From contig CM076649.1 in assembly GCA_038496675.1 (NCBI GenBank), positions 17,848,337-17,912,336 of the forward strand: 64,000 bases of DNA, given 5' to 3'. Made by a program: the position numbers and the translations under genes. Under the pieces are notes generated by a model. It worked only from the letters and a program-made list of their open reading frames with translations, had not been told where the DNA came from and did not search any database. The DNA is from Rachycentron canadum (lineage: Eukaryota > Chordata > Actinopteri > Carangiformes > Rachycentridae). Positions 11,101-22,076 of the stretch are shown piece after piece (the stretch's first letter is position 1; the number at the start of each line of letters is the position of its first letter).

Positions 11101-11585
11101 GTTCTCAGACTGGATCCGTCCACTGCTGGAGGTGACAGGTGACAGATCAGTGAGCTACAAGCCTGTTAAATCTGGGTAGTATGAAATAAATCAACAGAAA
11201 GACGCCATAACAATAAATAGTGTTAAATTAGCCAGTTACTGTCGTTAGCAAACGTTATCTTAGGCTAAAAACCGTTTACTGTTCCCGGACCAAACCTCAC
11301 AGCTGGTGCTCATTAATGTTTCAACACTACAAACAGGGAACGTGTTGAATATTTCTGTTCACTTCTGAAGGAATTCAGCGCTGAATCAAAACGCCGCTAA
11401 CGAGCTAAAGTTAGCGCCCGACGAGCTATCCACCGTAACTGACCGCCGTTAGCAAGCGTGCTAATCTGGGCTAGCTTCGAGCGAGCTCCCGAGCTGTGTG
11501 AGGAGAGGGTCACCTGTATGAGCTCGTCCAGACTCTCCTGCAGGCTGTTTCCCAGGGTGGTGTTCCTGTACAGCTGGTACGCCAT
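8192..11585 (-). CDS. gtf2a2: Transcription initiation factor IIA gamma subunit (TFIIA small subunit)
   Basis: On the - strand the coding exons are 11585-11514 (24 codons, ATG 11585-11583 in a strong CGCCATGG context), 9723-9619 (35 codons) and 8592-8435 (52 codons plus TG). The first residues, [20 protein letters not shown], and the later [15 protein letters not shown] segment match the highly conserved TFIIA gamma subunit. The N-terminal half forms the helical bundle shared with TFIIA-alpha/beta. The C-terminal half forms the beta-barrel that contacts TBP and DNA upstream of TATA. The protein is about 111 residues, against 109 in human as I recall. The third exon ends TG before a good GTAAGT donor. 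The acceptor at 8194-8193 (CTCTGCAG) supplies A at 8192, completing TGA; reading through the donor instead adds Trp and stops at TAA. The C-terminus after VACDGK ([10 protein letters not shown]) is diverged, as expected for this tail. It is convergent with the zinc-finger gene. Confidence 0.95.
9287..9395 (+). repeat. 109-base direct repeat C, copy 1 (gtf2a2 intron)
   Basis: From GTGACTCTAGACGTC to CCAGATCTGAA this stretch is identical, base for base by eye, to 17657-17765. Sequences outside the boundaries do not match. Confidence 0.9.
9450..9479. repeat. Short perfect hairpin in a gtf2a2 intron
   Basis: The arms CTTGGTGACATTT and AAATGTCACCAAG form a 13-base perfect stem with loop TTAG. Confidence 0.85.
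10116..10184. repeat. Long inverted repeat (hairpin) in a gtf2a2 intron
   Basis: The 21-base outer arm 10116-10136 (from TAGTGGGTCC) is perfectly complementary to 10164-10184. A further 10 bases of inner stem have two mismatches, around a 7-base loop (10147-10153). The class is unknown; it may be a small foldback element or a replication-slippage product. Confidence 0.9.
10870..10955. repeat. 14-base tandem repeat, six units
   Basis: The unit AGTAGATGCACCAG (alternating with AGTAGATGCTCCAG) is repeated in the first gtf2a2 coding intron. Confidence 0.93.
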
Positions 11586-11770
11586 GGCGGGAACAGCCGA
11601 AGGTGCTAATGACTACAGTAAACTATCCTACAAACTCAAACGGAGCTAACGGAGCTAACGGAGCTAACGAGGCTAGCCGCTTCCCTCCACGACGAGCAGC
11701 TGAGAGCGCCGACAAGCTAACGACACTTCCGGTTAAACATTTCAAAAATAAAAGCCGTCTTCCGTTTTCA
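11586..11770 (-). promoter_or_regulatory. gtf2a2: gtf2a2 5'UTR and core promoter region
   Basis: The GC-richer stretch upstream of the gtf2a2 ATG holds a consensus ETS/GABP-type site (ACCGGAAGTG on the - strand, 11733-11724), common in TATA-less housekeeping promoters. Between it and the ATG are three tandem copies of a 9-base unit, GGAGCTAAC, at about 11641-11669. No TATA box is evident. The transcription start is not determinable here, and an upstream non-coding exon is possible. Confidence 0.5.
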
Positions 11771-11794
11771 TACCGTCACCACACTAACACAGTG

Positions 11795-11823
11795 ATTATT
11801 ATTATTATTATTATTATTATTAT
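11795..11823. repeat. (ATT)n microsatellite
   Basis: About nine ATT units just upstream of the gtf2a2 promoter. Confidence 0.93.
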
Positions 11824-12824
11824 CGTCTCTAGAAGGGCTTTTAATTCAGGAACATTTCCATCACACTTCACTGTAGCTCCAGTTTTTATGATGTTAAAGT
11901 TGATGTTTGAGGTTAAACTGTGTTTTGTCCTAGTCTATGTTTCTCTACAGTGTCTTTGGTAAAAGTGCAGAGCAGCCGCTCTGGTTTCATTTAATTAGTC
12001 CTCTTATTAAAGCTCTGTGGTGCTTGTATTAATGCAAACTGATTAAACTCAGCAGTGACTTTCTAACTGTGGGGTTTGGCACCAGACTGAGAAAATGAGA
12101 CCAGAAGAAGTGGCCTAGGAGGATGAGCCAGAGGCCTCGTGTCCTTGGATGAGCCAGTGCAGTGGGTAACCAAACCATTATCTCCACAATGGAAGCTTCA
12201 TGAAGAACACCTCAGAGGGTAAATAAGACTGAGCATTTCTGAACCGAATTCAGTGTCTGTGTTCACGAACCAGCCTCATTAGAGAGTAGAAGATCAGAGG
12301 AATGATGTTCCATGGAGCCACGAGGTGGCGCTCCAACGCCACTATGACGCAGGAGACTGATCCACAGGCAAAGCACAGCACTGGAGGTCACCTTTTTAAC
12401 TATTTAATTCAGCTTTGATTGAACCTGCAGGTGCGATTGAACTGAAGACTGAACTCAAGCTGTGTTCAGTGGAAAAGTAAAGACTTGAACTGGATCAAAG
12501 TCTCACTCTGAAATTTAAACCATCTGTCTGGACCTGGGTCGACTCCGTGGGCAACTGCTCCTCTGTTAACCAAAACTCAAACAATCATTAGATGACAAAG
12601 CTTTGAACGCATGCTAACGTGGGTACTTCTTGAACTTCAGGGCAGTTTACACCTGTGAACTGTCTTCAGGAGGTTTGAAGTGAGGGAGGAGCAGAGGGAG
12701 AGAAGACAGGTTTGTTTCTATAGAACATTATCACACACAGACGTCATTGAGTTTAACAGAAACAATAACAGGAGAAGCATAAAAGTAGAAGCATTCAAAT
12801 GAATGATGAATGATGATGAGCTCC

Positions 12825-13115
12825 TACAGTCGGGAGCTGGTTCCAGCAGGAGGCAGCACAGAGACACATCACCCTGTTTGGACTCTGGGCTCCAATAACT
12901 GAGCGGCTCCTGCAGATCTTAGAGTCCTGTCAGGCTCATGTGCAGCTCACAGATATATCTAGACCCCGACCATTTAGTGCCTTGTAAACAATAATTACAA
13001 CTTTGAATTTAATTCTGAATGTGCCAGTGCAAAGACCTGAGAACTGGACTGATGTGGTCTCTTTTCTGAGATTCGGTCAGAAGCTCAGCAGCACCTGAAT
13101 AAGCTGCAGCTGTTT
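12825..13115. repeat. Degenerate teleost interspersed repeat
   Basis: Phrases such as GACCATTTAGTGCCTTGTAA, followed by AATTTAATTCTGAATGTGCC and a GATGTGGTCTCTTTTCTGAG motif, resemble an abundant teleost dispersed repeat I recognise. The copy has no reading frame. Boundaries are approximate. Confidence 0.45.
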
Positions 13116-13309
13116 AAGAGACTTTAAGTTAAAACTTCAAGGTTTCTAGACGACAGGGGCCACACTTTGAGACAGGAAGCAAAAATCCTCCGTAGACGTC
13201 TTTATAATACACAAGGTTGTGATGCGTCGATACGATGTGAAACTGGAGGCGACAGCGACTCGGTATCAGAAAATGACATGAACCCTAACACGTGCCAACG
13301 TTGGTAGAA

Positions 13310-13435
13310 GAAAGTATGTGACAAAGACGACAGTTAGCATTGGTGTCTGTTTCCACCTCTGGAGACAGATGTTGGCAAACAGCTGCTAATGACAACATTA
13401 GCTATGTAGCAATAGCAAAACGTAAACATAGGTCC
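13310..13435 (-). repeat. Interspersed repeat family B, copy 2 (inverted, partial)
   Basis: Its reverse complement matches copy 1 over the TTGCTATTGCTACA and CATTAGCAGCTGTTT segments. It also matches the CCAGAGGTGGAAA segment of the copy at 30.5 kb. Confidence 0.6.
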
Positions 13436-14126
13436 TTTAAGCGAAAAAGTCACAGAATTGGAGAAATTTAAAAATCTTAAACCATCGAAAAGTTCAAAGC
13501 GAAGCTCAAGTCGTCATCTAATGTGGGATATGGACACTGAAGAGAATGCTGGGAAAAAAAACATACAATCATGAATAATTTCCAGTGTTAAAACATGTTT
13601 TTACTTTGGTCCTTTGACTTCTGAACATATGGCAACATACTTCCTGTTCAATAATGAACGCTTAGATAAAAGTCTGTTTCATTTATCTCTGTCTGTATTA
13701 GTACATTATTTATCATCTTCGTCTTCTCTGGTGCAAACAGTCTGCTCTCCCTCATGTGGTCCATCTGTCTTTCATCTTCCTTTCTCTCTATCTTCACTCT
13801 GAATATTTATTTCCAGGAAATTAATGTAAATATATGTCATACATGGTGAGAGATCAGTGTGCAGCAGCGTTTCATCCTCACTTCAGAGTTCAGATTTTTT
13901 TATGTTGACATGCAGCCTCTCACAGTGAGGTCACACCCGCAGTTTAATAAAAGAAGAAGCAGGAAGCTAGTTGTTGCTGTTGTCATGGTAACAGGAGCAT
14001 GTCACGCACACAACACTGATGGCGAACTGGACCGGGCGCCGTCACTGGATCACGACTCTGATCCTCCGCCGTGTTTCCTGTACACTGAGCTCATCCTCAG
14101 GACTCGTCACCGGGACAACATCCCCC

Positions 14127-14245
14127 ACCTGAGGTCGACCCCGCCTGACCCCACCTGAGGTCGACCCCGCCTGACCCCACCTGAGGTCGACCCCGCCTGA
14201 CCCCACCTGAGGTCGACCCCACCTGACCCCACCTGAGGTCGACCC
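14127..14245. repeat. 25-base minisatellite, 4-5 units
   Basis: The unit CCCACCTGAGGTCGA followed by CCCCGCCTGA is repeated almost perfectly. It sits about 50 bases upstream of family A copy 3. Confidence 0.92.
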
Positions 14246-14293
14246 TCACGGAGCGTCCTGCACAGGCAGCGGGAGGGAGGAGTCTCTGGGGCT

Positions 14294-14665
14294 GTGAAGT
14301 GAAGCCTTAACCCTTCATCCTCTCTAATGACCATCAGGGGGCGACTCCACTGGTTGTTAAAGAGGTCAGATTGTATTGAAGTCTATGGGAAAATGTCCCT
14401 ACTTCTCCTTGATTTATTAGCTCAGTAAACGTTTTCCTAATGAGTTTATGGTCTCAGTCTCTAGTTTCAAGTCTTCAATACAACATGATGTTAATTTTTT
14501 AAATGATGGTCCATTTAGAGGAAAATAGACCAGAAAGGAGGGGATGGATTAGGGGGCGTGGCTACTGTGTGATTGACAGACTGTAGCACCCAATCAGGAT
14601 AGAGTACAGAGCAGGTCAGCTCCACCCCTCACTCCTCCTCAGCTCCACCTTCTCCTCCAGATATT
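14294..14665 (+). repeat. Interspersed repeat family A, copy 3 (most complete)
   Basis: This is the fullest copy. It has the GTGAAGTGAAGCC start, the shared core, the distal segment, and two units of the motif that is expanded into a 23-base array at 4.3 kb. A separate 25-base minisatellite lies about 50 bases upstream. Confidence 0.85.
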
Positions 14666-15629
14666 TATGGCTATAACTCATGAATTCATTCATTGTTTAT
14701 GACGCAATTTAACTAAAATGCCAACAAAGACAAAACGAAGTGATGGCATTTTATATCCAAAAGGTCAAAGGTCAATATCACAATAATTCTATAATTCATC
14801 TGTCGAATCATCCACATGATATAGTTCCAGCAGATTCACTCACAAATCTTTACTGTGGCTCTTCCTGGTCAACTGAACTTTATTTGGTCAATAAATAAAG
14901 TCATTTTAGGTGATTTATTATTCATATTATAGTTAATACGTAATATGATTCGTATTATTATTATAGAAGAGACAGAACTCTGCTGGTTCCAGCCTCACGT
15001 TTTGCTGCTTAACGAAGCATCTTTGAGTTGACAGTTGGTTGCACAAGATATTTGACAGCTTTTAGTATTTTCTGACATTTGATCGACAAAATGATTCATT
15101 GATCAATCAAGACAATTATTGTTAGCTTTCACCGACAGAAAGATCAGCTGCTGCACCTTTCTTTTGTGGTTGCCGTGGTGACAGAGCGAGCCACATCACC
15201 AAGCTGAAAAAGTTCAGCATCAGCTCAGACATCTTCTGGCCCCTGCAGGGCCCCTGCCGCTGGCTGACAGCCCAGTTGTAGAGGATTAATCCTGCGAGTC
15301 TGACCTGATCCAGATCAGACCGAGGCGAGGGAGGAGACACACTTCACGCTGTGTGTCTGCAGACTCACACAAAGACAAACATACAGCTTCATAACAACAC
15401 AGGTTTGTCAATAATAATATGAAGTTAAGTTTATTTATACAGCACTTTTCACAGAAACTATTTAATAAATGTAGAAAGAGAGAAGGTCTATAGGTGCTTT
15501 TTAAAAGACTCACAGGCTCTGCAGACCTTCGAGGAGCAGGTGGAGCTCCACAGGGGTAGACGGGCTGGACAGAAGGTAGATCTGACTTATTTGACCTGAG
15601 AGATGGAGCTGATGAGAAGGGGTGAAGTA

Positions 15630-15925
15630 GTGATGTGTTGAAGCAGGAAAAATGGTCAAGTGTGAGGATGTGAGGGACTTTGACTTTGACCAAACTGTGA
15701 TGTGACGACTGAGTCAGAGCTTCTCCAACACTGCAGCAAGGAGGGAAAACCACTGGACCACAGACAGGGTCAGGGGTCAAGGCTCAGTGATGGTGGTGGG
15801 GAGTGAAGGCTGGACCCTGTGGTCTGATCCAACAGAAGAGCTACTGGAGCTCAGACTGATGAAGAAGTTCATGCTGGTTCTGATAGAAAGCTGTCAGAAC
15901 ACAGAGCATCACAGTTTGTTGTGTT
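15630..15925 (+). mobile_element. Tc1/mariner transposon remnant, transposase 5' part
   Basis: The order of segments (GCAGGAAAAATGG, a GTGAGGGACTTTGAC-like stretch, CCACAGACAGGGTCAGGGGT, CAACAGAAGAGCTACTGGAG, GTCAGAACACAGAGCATCAC) is that of a common teleost Tc1-like transposase gene. It corresponds to the N-terminal DNA-binding half. Frameshifts and deletions break the frame, and the similarity stops at 15925. About 170 bases (15755-15925) closely match the second remnant at 20860-21035. Confidence 0.75.
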
Positions 15926-16135
15926 TGACAAGGAGCTTAGAAAAGTCAGAAGTCCCCCTGAGATTTACAAGTGGAGCTGGATGTCGTCTGCAAATACATG
16001 ATATGTGACGATTGCTACAGCAGAAGATAGAACAATGGATAGTTATGGTGTATGAAGAGTCTCCAGACTGGGAATAGACTTGAACCAGCTGGACAGACTG
16101 GGAGTCTGAGTCCAAGCTCCAAGGACCTGATGTAG

Positions 16136-16311
16136 TCCTGATCCTGATTGGGTGCTACAGTCTGTCAATCATATAATAACCCTGCCCCCTAATTCATCCC
16201 CTGCTTTCTGGTCTATTTTCCTCTAAATGGACCTAAATGACTTCTTTAACAACCAGTGGAGTCGCCCCCTGGTGGTCATTAGAGAGAATGAAGGTTTAAG
16301 GCTCTTCAGAC
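16136..16311 (-). repeat. Interspersed repeat family A, copy 4 (inverted, internally deleted)
   Basis: The distal segment (TCTATTTTCCTCTAAATGGA) joins directly to the proximal end (AACAACCAGTGGAGTCGCCC), so the middle found in copy 3 is missing. The large CCAGGT minisatellite begins immediately after it. Confidence 0.8.
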
Positions 16312-16985
16312 CAGAGTCCAGGTCCAGGTTTACAGACAGTCCAGGTCCAGGTTTACAGACAGTCCAGGTCCAGGTTTACAGACAGTCCAGATAAGGTCCA
16401 GGTTTAGAGACAGTCCAGGTCCAGGTTTACAGACAGTCCAGGTCCAAGTATAGCGATGGTCCAGGTCCAGGTTTACAGACAGTCCAGGTCCAGGTTTACA
16501 GACAGTCCAGATCCAGGTCCAGGTTTAGAGAAATTCCAGGTCCAGGTCCAGGTTTACAGACAGTCCAGATCCAGGTCCAAGTTTAGAGACAGTCCAGGTC
16601 CAGGTCCAGGTTTACAGACAGTCCAGGTCCAGGTTTAGAGACATTCTAGGTCCAGGTTTACAGACAGTCCAGGTCCAGGTTTAGAGACGGTCCAGGTCCA
16701 TGTTTACAGACATTCCAGGTCCAGGTTTAGAGACGGTCCATGTCCAGGTTTACAGACAGTCCAGATCCAGGTCCAGGTTTAGAGACAGTCCAGGTCCAGG
16801 TCCAGGTTTACAGACAGTCCATGTCCAGGGTTACAGACAGTCCAGGTCCAGGTTTAGAGACGGTCTAGGTCCAGGTTTACAGACAGTCCAGATCCAGGTC
16901 CAGGGTTACAGACAGTCCAGGTCCAGGTTTAGAGACATTCTAGGTCCAGGTTTACAGACAGTCCAGGTCCAGGTTTCCAGACAGT
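16312..16985. repeat. CCAGGT-type minisatellite, about 22-23-base units
   Basis: About 30 copies of a unit built from TCCAGGTCCAGGTTTACAGA / CAG, with TTAGAGACA and ATCCAGGTCC variants. Open frames across it are composition artefacts. It starts directly at the end of family A copy 4. Confidence 0.95.
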
Positions 16986-17656
16986 CTGTGGCCACATCTA
17001 TAACTACATCAGACCTGGTCTAATGTCTGACAGAGGGTCCACAGGAGGGCGCTCATATCAGCAGGAGACAGAATAGACACCATCCGGAAGAAGACACGTT
17101 CAAACAACAGAGTTAAATGTTAAATGGCTGAAGACGAAGTCTGAACGTCTTCGTTGAAACTTCCTCACATGCCGTCCACGTTCAGCACTTCTCCTCCAAG
17201 TCAGAGGAGTTTGCTGAAAATGCTAATTTATGCAGTGGGTGTTATTAAAATCCATCTGGCTAAAAAGAAACAGAAAATATTCAGCGAGCACTAATGCGCT
17301 GCATTATAATTTTAAAACTTCCCTTTGTAGTTTGTGTTTCATCAGGGCTGAGTGTGATGAAATGATTGTGACACTTTATTAGTGATTCATGTGAAAATGA
17401 TAAGGGGATGGTGAGTTTGGTTTTATTACAGGAGGCTGAAGGAAACAGGACAAAAAGATCGATGTTACGATGTAAGAGCTTTGTTGTATCAAAGCATTTT
17501 AATGCTCATTTCATTGACTCTTTAAATATTTCATCCTCAGTGACCAGGCTGGATTCAAAATACTACTTCAAAATGGGGACCATCACCAGGAGCCCAAGAC
17601 CCTCAGAGGGACCGAGACCCCAGTGGGCCCAGGGCGGTGAGGGCCCAGGGCAGTGA

Positions 17657-17765
17657 GTGACTCTAGACGTCTCTATCAAAGATGGAGGATGAGAATGGAT
17701 GGATAAACACACAGAAGTAAAGCAGCAATGCTCCAGTCAAAGGCTCAGACTGATCCAGATCTGAA
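17657..17765 (+). repeat. 109-base direct repeat C, copy 2
   Basis: An identical partner of 9287-9395, offset by 8370 bases and in the same orientation, in the gene-free region beyond gtf2a2. Confidence 0.9.
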
Positions 17766-17883
17766 CTAACTTCCTTCAGGAGATTATCACTGAAGTCAGT
17801 GTCACACAGGACAAATCAGGGCTTGTTAGAAAGAGCTGATTCTCTAGTTGAAGGAGAAACAAACAGCCCCTCCATCAGGAGAA

Positions 17884-18165
17884 CGAGGCTCTGAAGACCT
17901 GATGGAGGAGGAGGAGGCTCTGAAGACCTGATGGAGGAGGAGGAGGCTCTGAGGACCTGATGGAGGAGGAGGAGGCTCTGAGGACCTGATGGAGGAGGAG
18001 GCTCTGAAGACCTGATGGAGGAGAACGAGGCTCTGAAGACCTGATGGAGGAGGAGGAGGCTCTGAAGACCTGATGGAGGAGGAGGAGGCTCTGAAGACCT
18101 GATGGAGGAGAACGAGGCTCTGAAGACCTGATGGAGGAGGAGACTCTGAGGACTGAGGAGGTTAA
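17884..18165. repeat. GAGG-rich minisatellite, about 27-30-base units
   Basis: About ten units of GGCTCTGAAGACCTGATGGA followed by a variable number of GGA triplets, some reading GAACGA. Length variation between units is in threes. Confidence 0.95.
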
Positions 18166-18668
18166 TTCACCTGCAGCATGAGACATGACGTCTCTTCTGT
18201 TAAACCTGTATCATTGAGTCTGTGGTCGTCGTCCTCCTACAATATGACATACCATCATAAACTGATGCACAGTTCATATGAAGAAAACTCAAATCCTTTA
18301 TGACTGTAGTTCAGTTTGAAAACACCTTCCTGACTCCTCCTCCATCATCTAAGAGGAGAAAATCTGTTCCTGATGTGAGGAGAAACATCCAGCCGAGTGG
18401 TTTCACGAGCAGGACACAGTCTCCAGACTCAATAATTCATGCTTACAGAGGAGCGCTGAATTATTGAACTGAGCTGTTCGTCCGCCGATGACTCACGCGT
18501 TGTTATTCTGAGAGAACGAAGCTGCTTCACTTCCCTCTGATCGCTGAGGAGGCGTCTGCTCCTCCATCAGCTCCGCTCTCATTTATCACAACAGATTATC
18601 TGAGGCTCAGATGTTACAGAGGAGGAGGAGACTTATGTGCACTGTGTGTTTGTTGTGTTTAATAAGCT

Positions 18669-18820
18669 ATACAGTCTAAAGGTAGATGTTAAAGGTTCAT
18701 ACAGTCTAAAGGTAGATGTTAAAGGTCCATACGGTCTAAAGGTAGATGTTAAAGGTCCATACGGTCTAAAGGTAAATGTTAAAGGTCCATACAGTCTAAA
18801 GGTAGATGTTAAAGGTCCTT
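18669..18820 (+). repeat. 30-base tandem array D1, five units
   Basis: The unit ACAGTCTAAAGGTAGATG followed by TTAAAGGTCCAT is repeated five times. Its frame encodes a YSLKVDVKGP decapeptide repeat that follows only from the unit length. The same unit reappears as array D2 at 19633-19790. Confidence 0.95.
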
Positions 18821-19297
18821 AATTAAATTAACTGGAGATTATTTACATACATATATAAATATTCTCTTATATGTATTGTCAGGGATGTATGTCAGTGAGT
18901 AAGTTGTCATATTTGAGCTCAAGAGTTTAAACACTGACATTTTCATGTTGACCTTCCCCCCCCCCCATGAAAAACATCACATGGATGTTAACGAGGTTAA
19001 AACGGTCTTGAAGAATTCACCTGAACCAGGAACAAAGACGTCAGCTGACAGCAGCATATTTCCCTTCTCTGACCTGCATTCAGATGCTGTTATCTCCTCT
19101 GTAGTTACATAACAGCTGCTCTGTAGCAGCCACTGATGCTGCCTTCACTGCCTGTACACATTTACTGCTGCACTGGAGCAGGACATTAACACTGCACGGC
19201 TGCTGGTTCAATTCCCACAACTGTTCACTGCTAACGAGGCCGGTAACGTCTCATCGTGACACATGACCCTTCATCAACATGAACACACTGTGGTTAC

Positions 19298-19345
19298 ACA
19301 CACACACACACACACACACTAACACACACACACACACACACACAA
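19298..19345. repeat. (AC)n microsatellite, interrupted
   Basis: Two AC runs separated by CTAAC. Confidence 0.9.
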
Positions 19346-19632
19346 ACCTTCTTTTTCTCCAGTTTGATAAAAACTACAGTGAGCAGCAGACACTTGTATT
19401 AAGTTAAAAAGGAAATTATATGTCTATGAAGTATTTTTAAATATTTACATATTAGTAAATTAACATCACTCCTCTCATCCTTTATTTTTTAATAAACTGA
19501 TAACTATGATTAATCTGAATGTAAAAAATGAACTAGTCATAACAATTATTTGTGGTGGAAAGTTTCCAACACTTTTGACTTGAACTAATATCAAAATAAA
19601 AGCAGCTCTCTTTCATATGTTATATGAAAGAG

Positions 19633-19790
19633 TCCATACGGTCTAAAGGTAGATGTTAAAGGTCCATACAGTCTAAAGGTAGATGTTAAAGGTCCATACA
19701 GTCTAAAGGTAGATGTTAAAGGTCCATACGGTCTAAAGGTAGATGTTAAAGGTCCATACAGTCTAAAGGTAGATGTTAAAGGTCCATAGG
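19633..19790 (+). repeat. 30-base tandem array D2, five units
   Basis: The same unit and orientation as D1, separated from it by about 0.8 kb. It directly follows a perfect 11-base-arm palindrome (19608-19632, CTCTTTCATAT / ATATGAAAGAG). Confidence 0.95.
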
Positions 19791-20490
19791 TTCTATATTA
19801 ATACAGTGAAAGTATCAAAGGTCTCAGTCACAGAGAAATGCTCACAGCCTGGATTCAGAAACTGAGCCTTAAAACCAGCTGTCAGGACTTCTGGAACTTT
19901 GTGATGTCACAACAAAGCAGTCAATGCCCCGATCCACCAGGACCCATCATCCAACCTTTGCAGGATCTGGTTTTACCTGAAATCTGAAATATTTTTATTG
20001 GATTTTACTTGAATATAAAACACTGACCTTTAATATATACACGGACCTTTGATATAAAACATGGACTTTAAGGATAAGTTATGTTTTCTTTGGTATTAAA
20101 ATGACAGAATAAATACTAATCAGCAGGAGATGATAATTCCAGTGGCTGAGGGATGTTTGTGGTTATTTCGGGTGTTTCACAGTGATGTGACAGAAAATCA
20201 CAGCTGAAGTTGTGCATTTGTCACCTCAGTCAGACTCGTCCTTTTCACTCCGCCGGTGTCTCGTGTCGTTCGCAGCAAGGACGAGCTTCACTCCCCGTCG
20301 AGATGAATGATGGCGGCTGTCAGAGCTGGAGCAGAGGAGGAGGAGGCGGAGAGGTGGACGCTCTCGCTCCACAGTGTGAACGGTGACTGATGAGGTGGGG
20401 AGATGATGACAGAGGCGTCGCTGCTCCACCTTCCCTCCTCTGTGTTTAATGACACCATGTTTGAACAGGTCACACATGCTGCAGCTTCCT

Positions 20491-20528
<38 letters not shown>

Positions 20529-20530
20529 TG
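20491..20530. repeat. (GGAGCC)n hexamer repeat
   Basis: About six units of GGAGCC. They produce a Gly-Ser or Ala-Pro run in the antisense frame, which I do not regard as coding. Confidence 0.92.
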
Positions 20531-20732
20531 AGGCTGCTCTTTCATTTCGGTGTTTTAGCTGCAGGTTCACAGCAGGTGCAGGCAGGGCTCACCTGTCCAC
20601 CAGCCTCCAAACCTAAAGCCATTGAGCTGAAAATCAGCATGAACACGAGGAGAAGATTAAAATAACTTTATTTTCTTCAGCCACTCTGCAAAAGTCAAAC
20701 AAGACTGGGTTTATTGTATATGTGTAATATTA

Positions 20733-21357
20733 CAGCCATAACATTATAACCAGTGACAGGAGAAGTAAAGAACAGTGATTACCTGGTTACCATGGTAACC
20801 TGTCAGTGGTGGGATATACCTGGTTACCATGGTTAAAAAAAGACGTGGTCCAGGGAAGGAGAACCACTGGACCACAGACAGGGTCAGGGGTCAAGGCTCA
20901 GTGATGGTGGTGGGGAGTGAAGGCTGGACCCTGTGGTCTGATCCAACAGAAGAGCTACTGGAGCTCAGACTGATGAAGAAGTTCATGCTGGTTCTGGTAG
21001 AAAGCTGTCAGAACACAGAGCATCACAGTTTGTTGTGTATGGGGCTGTGTAGCCTCAGACCGGTCAGTGTGTCCATGCTGACCCCTGTCCACCACCAGAA
21101 GATCCTACAATGGACACATGATGTCTCCTACCTGGGGAAGACCTGGCACCAGGATGCATTGTGGGAAGAAGAGCAGCTGGTTGGGCAGTGTGATGCTGTG
21201 GTCAATGTTCTGCTGGGAAACCTCGGGTCCATTCATGTGGATGTTCCTTTGATGTCTTGGTCCAGATACCACAGCTCAGCTCAGAGGTCTCGAGGGGTCC
21301 AGGCCTCAGGGGTCAGGACCTGCACAATATCAGGCAGGTGGTCATAATGTTATGGCT
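20733..21357 (+). mobile_element. Tc1/mariner element, internally deleted, with terminal inverted repeats
   Basis: The ends are inverted: CAGCCATAACATTATAACCA at 20733-20752 and TGGTCATAATGTTATGGCTG at 21338-21357, one mismatch in 20. Between them lie pieces of a Tc1-like transposase in correct order: the N-terminal DNA-binding part, a CTACAATGGACA stretch, CTACCTGGGGAAGA, GTTCTGCTGGGAAACCT and CCAGATACCACAG. The segments that normally carry the catalytic acidic residues appear deleted, so it cannot be autonomous. The element is about 625 bases, against roughly 1.3-1.6 kb for a full one. Confidence 0.85.
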
Positions 21358-22076
21358 GATTGGTGTCAGTCAGCTCCTAATAAAACCTTCAAGCAACAAA
21401 CCAAACCTTTTTTATAAAGTACAACAGAAGAGTGAAGCCTTTTGTTTTTGCAGGAAGGAAGAAGGCGACAGCAGGAAGCTCAGGAATAATGATCAATCTG
21501 GGATTATGTAACAGTGACTGTTCGTTTCCTGCTCCGTCCTGTCTCAGTAAAATGTTATAACCAGCAGAGGTGAATAAGAAGTTAAGACGCAGGGTGTCTG
21601 TCTGTCACACAGCTGGAGTGGTGATGGAGGAAAACCCACCTGATCTGATCTGTGATCCTTGTGTTGAGTGGGAACAACTAATCACCTGACCTCTTTATGG
21701 GAGGATGAACCTGTCGGCGTCAGCTCTATGACATCACCAGTGTGATCATTTTCACTGGTTAAATAAAGGTGTAATTATTGGAGCTTGTTCATCAAGAAGA
21801 AAGAACAAAAAGCAGTCATCAGGAACTTCCATACCACCTACTATGAAAGCTCCTCTGGCAGCTGTGGAACCTCCTAATTACCCATAGAACTTATTGAAGT
21901 CACTATATAAACTCACTGAGAACGCCTGGAACCTCCTGGAACCTTAGGAACCTATAGAATGTAACAGTGACTATAATCAAACCTTAGTTTGATTCCCCGG
22001 AGAAGAACCTTCCTCTGTTGAAATCGGACTTTATGGATAAAAACATCAGATAGTTGCTTAAAAATCAAAGTGTATC

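Noticed and set aside
16456..17023. Open frames encoding Gln-Ser-Arg-Ser repeats
   Set aside because: Translation of the CCAGGT minisatellite only.
19140..19225. GGTTCAATTCC resembling a tRNA B box
   Set aside because: No matching A box or stem. It could be the worn head of a SINE, but nothing confirms this.
20226..20570. Antisense frames with Gly-Ser or Ala-Pro runs
   Set aside because: They are caused by the GGAGCC hexamer repeat. There is no homology or splice context.
20829..21347. 172-codon open frame
   Set aside because: It is a rearranged, deleted Tc1 transposase remnant read partly out of frame, not a functional gene.
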